Assembly: GCF_900107965.1 (NCBI RefSeq)
Contig: NZ_FNVU01000011.1
Location: 186,001-250,000 of the forward strand
From: Actinacidiphila yanglinensis
Lineage (GTDB): Bacteria > Actinomycetota > Actinomycetes > Streptomycetales > Streptomycetaceae
Direction: 5' to 3'
DNA length: 64,000 nt
Shown: piece after piece, positions 40,594 through 50,457 of the stretch
Layout of the letters: each line of letters opens with the position of its first letter
How positions within the stretch are numbered: the first letter of the stretch is position 1
Program-made: the position numbers and the translations under genes
Notes under the pieces: model-generated
What the model saw: only the letters and a program-made list of their open reading frames with translations
The model's database searches: none
Told to the model about the DNA's origin: nothing

Positions 40594-41745
40594 ATGACAC
40601 GCAAGACCGTGCGGATCGCCATGAACGGCGTCACCGGACGCATGGGCTACCGGCAGCACCTGGTCCGCTCCATCCTCAGCCTGCGCGAGCAGGGCGGCCT
40701 CGACCTCGGTGACGGCACGACCCTGTGGCCGGAGCCGATCCTGGTCGGCAGGCGCGAGCACGCGTTGCGCGCGATCGCCGAACGGCACGACATCGAGCAC
40801 TGGACCACCGACCTCGACGCCGTCCTCGCAGACCCCTCGGTCGACATCTACTTCGACGCGCAGGTGACCTCCGCCCGCGAGGAAGCGGTCAAGCAGGCCA
40901 TCGCGGCGGGCAAGCACATCTACTGCGAGAAGCCGACCGGCACCACGCTGGCAGGCGCCCTGGAGCTGGCGCGGCTCGCCGACGCCGCCGGGGTCAAGCA
41001 CGGAGTGGTGCAGGACAAGCTCTTCCTGCCGGGGCTGCTCAAACTCCGCCGGCTGGTCGAGGGCGGCTTCTTCGGCCGGATCCTCTCCGTCCGCGGCGAG
41101 TTCGGCTACTGGGTCTTCGAGGGGGACTGGCAGAGCGCGCAGCGCCCCTCGTGGAACTACCGGGCCGAGGACGGCGGCGGCATCGTGGCGGACATGTTCC
41201 CGCACTGGGACTACGTGCTGCACGAGCTGTTCGGCAGGGTGCGCAGCGTGCAGGCGCTCGCGGCGACGCACGTCCCCCAGCGCTGGGACGAGCAGGACAA
41301 GCCGTACGACGCCACCGCGGACGACGCCGCCTACGGCATCTTCGAGCTGGAGGGCGGAGCGATCGCCCAGATCAACTCCTCGTGGACGGTACGGGTCAAC
41401 CGGGACGAGCTGGTCGAGTTCCAGGTGGACGGCACCCACGGCTCCGCTGTCGCCGGCCTGCGCAAGTGCCGCGTCCAGCACCGCTCCGCCACGCCCAAGC
41501 CGGTGTGGAACCCTGACCTGCCGGCCACGGAGCCGTTCCGCGACCAGTGGCAGGAAGTGCCCGACAACGCCGAGTTCGACAACGGCTTCAAGGCCCAGTG
41601 GGAGCTCTTCCTGCGCCACGTGGCGCTCGATGAGCCCTGGCGGTGGGACCTCCTGGCCGGCGCCCGGGGCGTGCAGCTCGCCGAACTCGGCCTGAAGTCC
41701 TCCGAGCAGGGCCGCCGGTTCGAGGTTCCGGAGCTGTCGCTGTGA
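40594..41745 (+). CDS. Gfo/Idh/MocA-family oxidoreductase
   Basis: 383 residues. The N-terminal Rossmann domain starts with IAMNGVTGRMGYRQH; this GxxGRMG loop resembles dihydrodipicolinate reductase more than the usual GxGxxG. The Gfo/Idh hallmark EKPTG follows, and the C-terminal domain carries GGGIVADMFPHWDYV with the conserved His. It should oxidise or reduce a sugar, cyclitol or derivative with NAD(P). It is first of a three-gene operon with GTGA and ATGA overlaps and is under the divergent LacI regulator. The RBS is AGGAG before the ATG. The substrate is unknown. Confidence 0.9.
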   Translation: MTRKTVRIAMNGVTGRMGYRQHLVRSILSLREQGGLDLGDGTTLWPEPILVGRREHALRAIAERHDIEHWTTDLDAVLADPSVDIYFDAQVTSAREEAVKQAIAAGKHIYCEKPTGTTLAGALELARLADAAGVKHGVVQDKLFLPGLLKLRRLVEGGFFGRILSVRGEFGYWVFEGDWQSAQRPSWNYRAEDGGGIVADMFPHWDYVLHELFGRVRSVQALAATHVPQRWDEQDKPYDATADDAAYGIFELEGGAIAQINSSWTVRVNRDELVEFQVDGTHGSAVAGLRKCRVQHRSATPKPVWNPDLPATEPFRDQWQEVPDNAEFDNGFKAQWELFLRHVALDEPWRWDLLAGARGVQLAELGLKSSEQGRRFEVPELSL

Positions 41746-42896
41746 CCATCCATCTTCCCGACACGTCAGGTGGGTCGCGCGCCTACGAGCCCAGGCAGGA
41801 ACCGGTCGTTCCTGCGGCGGGGCTGCCCCTGCGCAGCCGGGTGGTGTTCTCGGCCGCACACGTCGTCGCCGATCCGCTGCGCACCTCGGCGGACGCGCCC
41901 GCGGCCGTCGACTGGGACGCGACCCTCGCCTTCCGCCGCCATCTGTGGGGCCACGGGCTCGGGGTGGCCGAGGCCATGGACACCGCGCAGCGCGGGATGG
42001 GGCTGGACTGGCCGGTCGCGGCCGAACTGATCCGCCGCTCGTCCGCCGAGGCGCGCTCCGCCGGCGGGCGGATCGCCTGCGGCGTCGGCACCGACCAGCT
42101 CACCGGCCCCGCCGCGACCCTCGCCGAGGTCACGTCGGCCTACGAGGAGCAGTTGGCGGTAGTGGAGGCGGCCGGTTCGCAGGCGATCCTGATGGCCTCG
42201 CGCGCCCTGGCCGCCGTCGCCAAGGGGCCGGAGGACTATCTGGAGGTCTACGGGCACCTGCTGCGGCAGTGCGCCGACCCCGTGATCCTGCACTGGCTGG
42301 GTCCCATGTTCGATCCAGCGCTTGCCGGTTACTGGGGCAGCGACGACCTGGACGCGGCGACGGAGACGTTCCTGGAGGTGATCGCCGCCCACCCGGACAA
42401 GGTTGACGGGATCAAGATCTCGCTGCTCGACGCGGATCGCGAGGTCGCGCTGCGCCGCCGCCTGCCCGAGGGTGTGCGCTGCTACACCGGCGACGACTTC
42501 CACTACCCGGAGCTGATCGAGGGGGACGAAGAGGGCTTCAGCCACGCGCTGCTCGGCATCTTCGACCCGCTCGCGCCGCTGGCCGCCAGTGCGGTCAGCG
42601 CCCTGGACACCGGGGATGCGGCCGGCTTCCGCGGGCTGCTGGACCCGACGGTCGGCCTGTCCCGGCACCTGTTCGAGGCGCCCACCCGTTTCTACAAGAC
42701 CGGCGTGGTCCTGCTCGCCTGGCTGGCCGGCCACCAGGAGCACTTCACCATGGTCGGGGGCCTGCAGTCCGCCCGCTCGCTGCCGCACCTCGCGCGGGCA
42801 TACGAACTCGCCGACCAGGTGGGGCTGTTCCCCGATCCCGCACTCGCCGAGGTCCGGATGCGCGGGCTGCTGGCCGTATACGGAGTGGACGCATGA
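41742..42896 (+). CDS. DUF993-family, DapA/NAL-like TIM-barrel protein
   Basis: 384 residues. It resembles the dihydrodipicolinate synthase/N-acetylneuraminate lyase superfamily: K225 in VDGIKISLLD sits where these enzymes form their Schiff base (GIKDS in DapA), and RCYTGDDFHYPEL corresponds to the later GDD strand. The DapA segment PVxLYNxP is PVILHWLGP here. Pfam DUF993 is the best family name I can give; its reaction is not established to my knowledge. GTG start in a GTGA overlap with the oxidoreductase. An aldolase or retro-aldolase step on a keto-sugar acid is inferred from fold and neighbours. Confidence 0.82.
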   Translation: MTIHLPDTSGGSRAYEPRQEPVVPAAGLPLRSRVVFSAAHVVADPLRTSADAPAAVDWDATLAFRRHLWGHGLGVAEAMDTAQRGMGLDWPVAAELIRRSSAEARSAGGRIACGVGTDQLTGPAATLAEVTSAYEEQLAVVEAAGSQAILMASRALAAVAKGPEDYLEVYGHLLRQCADPVILHWLGPMFDPALAGYWGSDDLDAATETFLEVIAAHPDKVDGIKISLLDADREVALRRRLPEGVRCYTGDDFHYPELIEGDEEGFSHALLGIFDPLAPLAASAVSALDTGDAAGFRGLLDPTVGLSRHLFEAPTRFYKTGVVLLAWLAGHQEHFTMVGGLQSARSLPHLARAYELADQVGLFPDPALAEVRMRGLLAVYGVDA

Positions 42897-43744
42897 CCTC
42901 GACCCAGGACGCCGCGCACGACCTCGCGCGCCTCAGCGTCAACCAGGAGACCTTGAAGCAGTGGTCCCTGCCCGAACTCGCCGAGGGCTGTGCCGCCCTG
43001 GGCATCACGTCGGTCGGCCTGTGGCGCGCGCCGGTCCAGGAGTACGGCGTGCAGCGTGCGGCCGCGCTGATGGGCGACCACGGGCTCACGGTCACCTCGC
43101 TGTGCCGGGGCGGCTTCTTCACCGCGTCCGATCCGGCAGAGCGGGCGGCCTCCTTGGACGACAACCGCGCGGCGATCGATGAGGCCGCCGCGCTCGGCAC
43201 CGGCACTCTGGTGCTGGTCTCGGGCGGGCTGCCCGAGGGAGACCGCGACATCGCCGCGGCCCGGGAACGGGTCGCGGACGCGATCGGCGCCCTGGTGCCG
43301 TATGCGGCCGAGCGGGGTGTGCGGCTGGCGATCGAGCCGCTGCACCCGATGTTCGCCTCGGACCGCTGTGTCGTCTCCACCCTGGGGCAGGCGCTGGACA
43401 TCGCCGAGCGGTTCGCGCCTGACCAGGTCGGCGTCGTGGTGGATACGTACCACCTGTGGTGGGACGACCGCGCGGACGCCGGGATCGCGCGTGCGGGGGA
43501 GGGCGGCCGGATCGCGTGCTTCCAGGTCGCCGACTGGGTGACGCCGTTGCCCGAAGGGGTGCTGCTCGGGCGCGGCCAACTCGGCGACGGCTGTGTCGAC
43601 CTGCGGGGATTCCGCACCCAGGTCGACGAGGCCGGATATCGGGGAGCGGTGGAGGTGGAGATCTTCAACCCCGCTCTGTGGGCGAGGAACGGTGCCGAAG
43701 TGCTCTCGGAGGTCGCGGATCGCTACCGGAAGCACGTGCTCTGA
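42893..43744 (+). CDS. Sugar phosphate isomerase/epimerase, third gene of the DUF993 operon
   Basis: 283 residues, AP2Ec-type TIM barrel. Predicted metal ligands are E148 (LAIEPLHP), D184 and H187 (VVVDTYHLWW), Q211 (ACFQVADW) and E256 (VEVEIFNP), the layout seen in keto-sugar epimerases and inosose isomerases. The ATGA overlap with the DUF993 gene shows strict coupling. A terminator follows about 140 bases downstream, so the operon ends here. Confidence 0.88.
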   Translation: MTSTQDAAHDLARLSVNQETLKQWSLPELAEGCAALGITSVGLWRAPVQEYGVQRAAALMGDHGLTVTSLCRGGFFTASDPAERAASLDDNRAAIDEAAALGTGTLVLVSGGLPEGDRDIAAARERVADAIGALVPYAAERGVRLAIEPLHPMFASDRCVVSTLGQALDIAERFAPDQVGVVVDTYHLWWDDRADAGIARAGEGGRIACFQVADWVTPLPEGVLLGRGQLGDGCVDLRGFRTQVDEAGYRGAVEVEIFNPALWARNGAEVLSEVADRYRKHVL

Positions 43745-43886
43745 AAAGATCTTGGAATTTCGCCGTCTTCGGTGCAACCCTTCGCCCACTCGACGTGTCG
43801 TATATGGCATCAGGGCTCCGGGGAGGGTGCTTAGGAGCCTGCGATGGGTACGCCCGAGGGGGGCTTCGGGGGTATGGGGGGAGGAA

Positions 43887-43914
43887 GAGGGGCCCGGCTT
43901 CGGCCGGGCCCCTC
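43887..43914 (+). terminator. Terminator of the DUF993 operon
   Basis: GAGGGGCCCGGC pairs perfectly with GCCGGGCCCCTC around a TTCG tetraloop, a 12-bp very stable stem followed by TCGCTTTCC. It lies in the 300-bp gap between the operon and the helicase gene; nothing else is seen there. Confidence 0.92.
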
Positions 43915-44044
43915 TCGCTTTCCGGGCGCGTTCCGCGCCGTCCTGCGCGCGTGTCCACAGCCGAGCGGGTGACGGATGACGCGCTGTCGGTCACAGCGAG
44001 TACCTTCGGGGCAGATCACCGACCGGCCCGAAGGGAGACCGCAG

Positions 44045-46267
44045 ATGGGTGAGGCCCCGCACCTCTCGGTCCTGGAGGGCGTCCTCGAGCGCATCACGTA
44101 TGCCAACGAGGACAACGGTTACACCGTCGCGCGGGTCGACACCGGCCGCGGTTCCGGCGACCTGCTGACGGTGGTGGGCGCCCTGCTCGGCGCCCAGCCG
44201 GGCGAGTCCCTGCGCATGCACGGCCGTTGGGGTTCCCACCCTCAGTACGGCAAGCAGTTCACGGTGGAGAACTACACGACGGTCCTGCCGGCCACGATCC
44301 AGGGCATCCGGCGCTACCTGGGATCGGGCCTGATCAAAGGGATCGGGCCGCGCATCGCGGAGCGCATCGTCGAGCACTTCGGCACCGACACGCTGGACGT
44401 CATCGAGACCGAGCCGACCCGGCTGGTGGAAGTGCCGGGGCTCGGGCCGAAGCGGACCAAGCTGATCGCCGCCGCATGGGAGGAGCAGAAGGCGATCAAG
44501 GAGGTGATGGTCTTCCTCCAGGGCGTCGGGGTGTCCACCTCCATCGCCGTGCGGATCTACAAGAGTTACGGAGACGGCTCGATCTCCGTCGTGAAGAACC
44601 AGCCATACCGCCTCGCCTCGGAGGTGTGGGGCATCGGCTTCCTGACCGCGGACCGGCTCGCGCAGGCGGTGGGGATTCCGCACGACAGCCCCGAGCGCGT
44701 CAAGGCCGGCCTCCAGTACGCCCTTTCGCAGGCCACCGACAGCGGCAACTGCTACCTGCCGGAGGAGCGGCTGATAGCCGACGCGGTGAAGCTGCTCCAG
44801 GTGGACATCGGCCTGGTGATCGAGTGCCTCGGCGAGTTGGCCGACGACGAGGGGGTGGTGCGGGAGAGCGTGCCGTCGCCCGACGGCTCGGGGGAGCCGA
44901 TCAAGGCGGTGTACCTGGTGCCGTTCCACCGCGCGGAGATAGCCCTCGCCGCTCAGGTGCTGCGGCTGCTGCGCGGATCAGAGGACCGGATGCCGGGGTT
45001 CCAGGACGTGGCCTGGGACAAGGCGCTGGCCTGGCTCGCCGAGAGGACCGGTGCGGACCTCGCCCCCGAGCAGCAGGAGGCGGTGCGGCTGGCGCTCACG
45101 CAGAAGGTGGCGGTGCTCACCGGAGGCCCGGGCTGCGGCAAGTCCTTCACTGTGCGGTCCGTGGTGGCCCTGGCACTGGCCAAGAAGGCCAAGGTGGTGC
45201 TCGCCGCACCCACCGGTCGGGCCGCCAAGCGGCTCGCCGAGCTGACGGGCGCCGAGGCGTCGACCGTGCACCGGCTGCTGGAGCTCAAACCGGGCGGCGA
45301 CGCGGCCTATGACCGTGACCGGCCGCTCGACGCCGACCTGGTGGTGGTCGACGAGGCGTCGATGCTGGACCTGCTGCTGGCGAACAAGCTGGTGAAGGCG
45401 GTGCCGCCGGGTGCGCACCTGCTGTTCGTCGGCGATGTGGACCAGTTGCCGAGCGTGGGCGCCGGTGAGGTGCTGCGTGACCTGCTGGCGCCCGGCGGTC
45501 CGGTCCCGGCGGTCCGGCTGACCAGGATCTTCCGGCAGGCCCAGGAGTCCGGGGTGGTGACGAACGCGCACCGGATCAATTCGGGGGTGCCGCCGGTCAC
45601 CCAGGGACTGGCTGATTTCTTTCTCTTCGCCGAGGAGGACTCGGAGGAGGCGGCCCGGCTCACGGTGGACGTCGTCGCACGGCGGATTCCGGCCAGGTTC
45701 GGCCTCGACGCCCGTCGTGACGTCCAGGTACTCACCCCCATGCACCGCGGCCCGGCCGGAGCGGGCGCACTCAACGGGCTCCTCCAGCAGGCGGTCACCC
45801 CGGCCCGCCCGGACGTGGCCGAGCGCAGGTTCGGCGGTCGCACCTTCCGGGTCGGCGACAAGGTCACCCAGATCCGCAACAACTACGACAAGGGTGCCAA
45901 CGGCGTCTTCAACGGGACGGTCGGCGTGGTCACCGGCCTCGACGTGGTCGAGCAGCGGCTGACGGTCCGGACGGACGAGGACGAGGAGATCGGATACGAC
46001 TTCGACGAGCTGGACGAGTTGAGCCATGCCTACGCCGTGACCATCCACCGGTCCCAGGGCAGCGAGTATCCGGCGGTGGTGATCCCCGTCACCACCGGGG
46101 CCTGGATGATGTTGCAGCGCAACCTGCTCTACACCGCCGTCACACGGGCGAAACGGCTGGTCGTACTGGTGGGCTCGCGTCGTGCGATCGGTCAGGCGGT
46201 CCGTACCGTCTCCGCGGGTCGCCGGTTCACGGCTCTCGACCATCGGCTTGATCTGGGCGCAAAATAG
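44045..46267 (+). CDS. RecD2-like SF1B DNA helicase
   Basis: A 740-residue 5'-3' helicase of the RecD2/YrrC type, independent of RecBC. The N-terminal domain has an OB-like start and a helix-hairpin-helix pair (RYLGSGLIKGIGPRIAERIVE, VEVPGLGPKRTKLI). The helicase core has Walker A GGPGCGKSFT (near residue 360), Walker B VVVDEASM, motif III GDVDQLPSVG and motif VI YTAVTRAKRLVVL, with an SH3-like insertion. It is thought to act in replication-fork or repair processing. ATG chosen for GGGAG eight bases upstream; the frame is open for 23 codons before it. Confidence 0.92.
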   Translation: MGEAPHLSVLEGVLERITYANEDNGYTVARVDTGRGSGDLLTVVGALLGAQPGESLRMHGRWGSHPQYGKQFTVENYTTVLPATIQGIRRYLGSGLIKGIGPRIAERIVEHFGTDTLDVIETEPTRLVEVPGLGPKRTKLIAAAWEEQKAIKEVMVFLQGVGVSTSIAVRIYKSYGDGSISVVKNQPYRLASEVWGIGFLTADRLAQAVGIPHDSPERVKAGLQYALSQATDSGNCYLPEERLIADAVKLLQVDIGLVIECLGELADDEGVVRESVPSPDGSGEPIKAVYLVPFHRAEIALAAQVLRLLRGSEDRMPGFQDVAWDKALAWLAERTGADLAPEQQEAVRLALTQKVAVLTGGPGCGKSFTVRSVVALALAKKAKVVLAAPTGRAAKRLAELTGAEASTVHRLLELKPGGDAAYDRDRPLDADLVVVDEASMLDLLLANKLVKAVPPGAHLLFVGDVDQLPSVGAGEVLRDLLAPGGPVPAVRLTRIFRQAQESGVVTNAHRINSGVPPVTQGLADFFLFAEEDSEEAARLTVDVVARRIPARFGLDARRDVQVLTPMHRGPAGAGALNGLLQQAVTPARPDVAERRFGGRTFRVGDKVTQIRNNYDKGANGVFNGTVGVVTGLDVVEQRLTVRTDEDEEIGYDFDELDELSHAYAVTIHRSQGSEYPAVVIPVTTGAWMMLQRNLLYTAVTRAKRLVVLVGSRRAIGQAVRTVSAGRRFTALDHRLDLGAK

Positions 46268-46391
46268 GCACTCCGTGCCACTTTTCGGCCCGATGGCCGA
46301 CCCCGAGTGCACACCCCAGTGCCAAATGGGGGACAGTGGTCGTAGTCAGGGCACCTCGAAGAAGAGGCAAAACCGTCGGTGAGGGAATGAC

Positions 46392-47681
<1,290 letters not shown>

Positions 47682-47701
47682 CCTGGACGCACACGCAAAG
47701 A

Positions 47702-47747
47702 GAGCGCCCCGCGACGGATCCCCCCACGGGTCCGGCACGGGGCGCTC
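47702..47747 (+). terminator. Terminator hairpin after citrate synthase
   Basis: GAGCGCCCCG (47702-47711) pairs perfectly with CGGGGCGCTC (47738-47747); the loop contains a smaller GGATCC/GGGTCC hairpin. It starts 20 bases after the stop codon. Confidence 0.8.
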
Positions 47748-47780
47748 CCGTTTCCCGGAGCGGATCCCCCCACGGGTCCG
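47715..47780 (+). repeat. 20-bp perfect direct repeat downstream of citrate synthase
   Basis: CGGATCCCCCCACGGGTCCG occurs at 47715-47734 and again, identical, at 47761-47780. Each copy can fold on itself (CGGATCC/GGGTCCG with one G-T pair). The second copy is followed by GGGCGTTTTTG, so a second terminator is plausible. The rest of the gap to 48089 shows no gene; CGTAA-N3-TTACG at 47962-47974 is a small palindrome. Confidence 0.7.
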
Positions 47781-48089
47781 TACCGGGCGTTTTTGTGGCG
47801 GCTGCGCCGAGCCGGGACGAAGCGGCCGGGAGGGCCGCTCAAGCTCCCCGGTGTCGCCCCGGCGACGCAACTCGGTCCATCCCCCAAGACGGACCGTACC
47901 TCAACCCCCTGCACCGGCTCCGCCGGGGGCCGGTGTTCAAGACATAAGACCCACGAAACCCCGTAATGGTTACGTTCCAAGCTATGTGATCTACGTCTCC
48001 TCTGGGAAGGTGTTTTCGCAGGCTACCCCGCGCGCGGCCTGCTCGGCCCGATCCCGTAGCGTTCTGTCTCTCCTCGAGGGGCGGAGTAC

Positions 48090-48836
48090 ATGGCAGAGAA
48101 CGGGACAGCGGTCCGGGACATCGTGGTGACCGGCGGGGGCACGGGCATCGGCCTGGCCATCGCGACCCGGTTCGCGGAGGACGGCCACCGCGTCACGATC
48201 GTCGGCCGGCGCCGCGACGTCCTGCACACCGCTGCGGACGACCTGCGCGCCGGACGCGGCCTGGACGTGACCCCCGTGGTGTGCGATCTGGCCGATCCCG
48301 ACGACGTGGAGGCGGTGCTGTCGCACCTGCCCGACCGGATCGACGTCCTGGTCAACAGCGCCGGAAGCCGTGAACTGGCGGTCGGCGCCGGACCGCACGG
48401 GCTGCTGGCCCGCTGGCGCGGCGACTTCGAACGGAACGTCCTGACCGCGGTGCTGCTCACCGAGTCGCTGCGGGACCGCTTCACCGACGGCGGCCGCGTC
48501 GTCACGGTCACCTCGGTCGCCGCCCTGCGCGGCGGGGGCTCCTACGGGGCCTCCAAGGCCGCCCTGCACGCCTGGAACCACTCTCTCGCCGCCCAGCTCG
48601 GCCCCCAGGGCGTCACGTGCAACATCGTCGCCCCGGGGACAGTGGCGGGCACGGAGTTCTTCGGGTCGCGCCTCAACGACGCGGAACTGACCCGGCGCGC
48701 CGGGCGCACCCTCGTCGGCCGCGTGGGGCGCCCCGCCGACGTGGCGGCGGCAGTGCTCTTCCTCGCCTCTCCGGAGGCGGGCTTCGTGACGGGGGAGATC
48801 CTCCAGTGCAACGGCGGCGAACTGCTCGGCCGCTGA
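48090..48836 (+). CDS. Short-chain dehydrogenase/reductase
   Basis: 248 residues, classical SDR. The cofactor motif TGGGTGIG is at 14-21, the NSAG motif (VNSAGS) follows, then catalytic Ser in VTSVAAL and YGASK (Tyr/Lys). The GRRRD after strand 2 suggests NADP(H) preference. It stands alone with its own leader (GGGGCGGAG before ATG). The substrate is unknown; SDRs with this C-terminal pattern (ASPEAGFVTGEIL.CNGG) reduce ketones or oxoacyl groups. Confidence 0.88.
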   Translation: MAENGTAVRDIVVTGGGTGIGLAIATRFAEDGHRVTIVGRRRDVLHTAADDLRAGRGLDVTPVVCDLADPDDVEAVLSHLPDRIDVLVNSAGSRELAVGAGPHGLLARWRGDFERNVLTAVLLTESLRDRFTDGGRVVTVTSVAALRGGGSYGASKAALHAWNHSLAAQLGPQGVTCNIVAPGTVAGTEFFGSRLNDAELTRRAGRTLVGRVGRPADVAAAVLFLASPEAGFVTGEILQCNGGELLGR

Positions 48837-48996
48837 CGCCGGAACCTCTCCACCCACGGGAGTAGCACCCCTGCGTCCCGAGGATGAGATTTCCCGGGAA
48901 TCGGCGGAGAAGTGTCCCTACACCGCCAAACCCGCTTGCCGTGGCCGGGGAACCGCTGTCAGCGTTGATCCAGGGGGTGGGAAGAGGGGCGGTGAT

Positions 48997-49953
48997 ATGG
49001 ACGTTGCACTGAGTGTGTCGTCACTGGACTTCACCTCCGGTCTCGCCGAGCACCTACGAGGTGGAAACGTCTTCTGGGCGTACGCGCTGCTGGCCGCGAC
49101 GACGGCCCCGCCGCTCGTACCCAACTCAGTGCTACTCGTCACCGGCGGTGTGATGGCCGCCGAGGGCCACCTCAACATCGCTCTGGTGCTCCTCGTGGTG
49201 GCCGGCAGTGCGGTCATGGGCGACATGCTGCTCCACCGTGCCGGCGGCGCGCTGAGCGGCCGTGTGCTCAGCCGTATGCGCCGCCGTCCCAGGCAGGCGG
49301 CCCTCCTGAAATGGGCGGCACTGCGCATCCAGCGCCATGGGGTGCCCTTCGTCATCGGTGTGCGCTTCCTGCCCAGCGGCAGGGTGATAGGCGGGGTGGC
49401 GGCAGGCGTCGTCCGGTATCCGGCTCGTCGCTACGCGATCGGCGCGGGCGTGGCCGAGGCGGTGTGGGCGTCGTACTCGGTGGGCGCCGGATATCTGAGC
49501 GGCCGCGCGGCGTCGAACTCCTTCTTCGCCCTCTCACTGGGCCTGGGCATATCCCTGGCGGTCGCGGGGGTCGGCACGATAGTGCAGTGGGTGTCGCGCG
49601 GCCGGGACCGGCGCCGGGGCGAGACGGTCCGCCCGTCGCCGGTCATCGTGACGTCCTTCTCCAGTTCCGGCGGCTCCCATGCGGTGGGCGGTGCGGCGGG
49701 TGTGGCGGGGGCCGTCGGCAACACTCTGGCCTCGCCGCTCGCGTCCGCGTCCGCATCCGCGCCACCGGTCTCCTCGATGCCGGCCGCTCCGATCCCGCCG
49801 GCTTCTCCCGCCGCTTCCGTACCGTCCTCGCGTGAGCGCCCGCCGCCCACCTCGGTACCGACCGAGGGCAAGGAGATCCTGCCCTCGCCCCTGCCGCCCC
49901 CGGACAACGACGCGGATGACAGTTCCTGTCCGCTGACCGGGCGCGGCACGTAG
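48997..49953 (+). CDS. DedA/VTT-family membrane protein with disordered tail
   Basis: 318 residues. The first 190 contain four to five membrane segments (LLAATTAPPLVPNSVLLVTGGVMAA, ALVLLVVAGSAVMGDMLLHR, FVIGVRFLPSGRVIGGVAAGV, then two more). The RFLPSGRVIGGVAAG element is the conserved motif of DedA proteins, putative lipid scramblases or proton-dependent transporters. The last 110 residues are Ala/Ser/Pro-rich and presumably cytoplasmic and unstructured. The start ATG follows GAGGGG. The short HTH gene is convergent. Confidence 0.82.
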   Translation: MDVALSVSSLDFTSGLAEHLRGGNVFWAYALLAATTAPPLVPNSVLLVTGGVMAAEGHLNIALVLLVVAGSAVMGDMLLHRAGGALSGRVLSRMRRRPRQAALLKWAALRIQRHGVPFVIGVRFLPSGRVIGGVAAGVVRYPARRYAIGAGVAEAVWASYSVGAGYLSGRAASNSFFALSLGLGISLAVAGVGTIVQWVSRGRDRRRGETVRPSPVIVTSFSSSGGSHAVGGAAGVAGAVGNTLASPLASASASAPPVSSMPAAPIPPASPAASVPSSRERPPPTSVPTEGKEILPSPLPPPDNDADDSSCPLTGRGT

Positions 49954-49978
49954 CCATGTCCAAGGGTGAAGTCTGCCC

Positions 49979-50182
49979 TCAGCCGGGATCTCGGCGTCCC
50001 CTGTTCCCCGGCCGCCTGGCGCTCCATGCCCGGATCGTGTCCGCGTACCAGTAGGGCTTGCCGCCCTCCACCCGATCGGGCTCCGGCAGGTGTCCGTGCT
50101 TTCGGTACGAGCGCACGGTGTCGACTTGGACGCGGATGTGGGCGGCGATGTCCGCGTACGACCACAGCGGCCGGTCGGTCAT
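49979..50182 (-). CDS. Small helix-turn-helix DNA-binding protein
   Basis: 67 residues, one HTH of excisionase/MerR-like type: WSYADIAAHIRVQVDTVRSYRKHGHLPEPDRVEGGKPYWYADTIRAW. The basic tail (RRPGNRGRRDPG) would aid DNA contact. GGAGG lies just upstream of the ATG, which rules out longer upstream reading. No integrase or phage gene lies nearby, so it is probably a chromosomal regulator rather than an Xis. Its target is unknown. Confidence 0.82.
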   Translation of the reverse strand: MTDRPLWSYADIAAHIRVQVDTVRSYRKHGHLPEPDRVEGGKPYWYADTIRAWSARRPGNRGRRDPG

Positions 50183-50457
50183 GATGCACCTCCATACGAC
50201 GGGGATGTCGATCAGCACCTTCGTCCGGTCAACGACTGACCGCGACGACCGCATGCGCCTGTTGATCTTCTGTGACACGGAACCCGCGTAACGGTGACAA
50301 ACCCCAGGTCAGGACGCGCGCAGCCAGTCCTACGGAATTACCGATCACACCGGAACCCGTGTCGATCACTCGTTCGAGTCATCTACGGGTGCGGACCGTT
50401 TCGGAGCGGCCGGGCTGCGGGAGACTTCGAGTGCGTGACGATCTCGCTCCGTCCGCC

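Noticed and set aside
49979..50182. Small HTH gene as an excisionase or part of an integrated element
   Set aside because: No integrase, attachment-site repeat or phage gene is nearby; the tRNA gene in the window lies 40 kb away and is intact.
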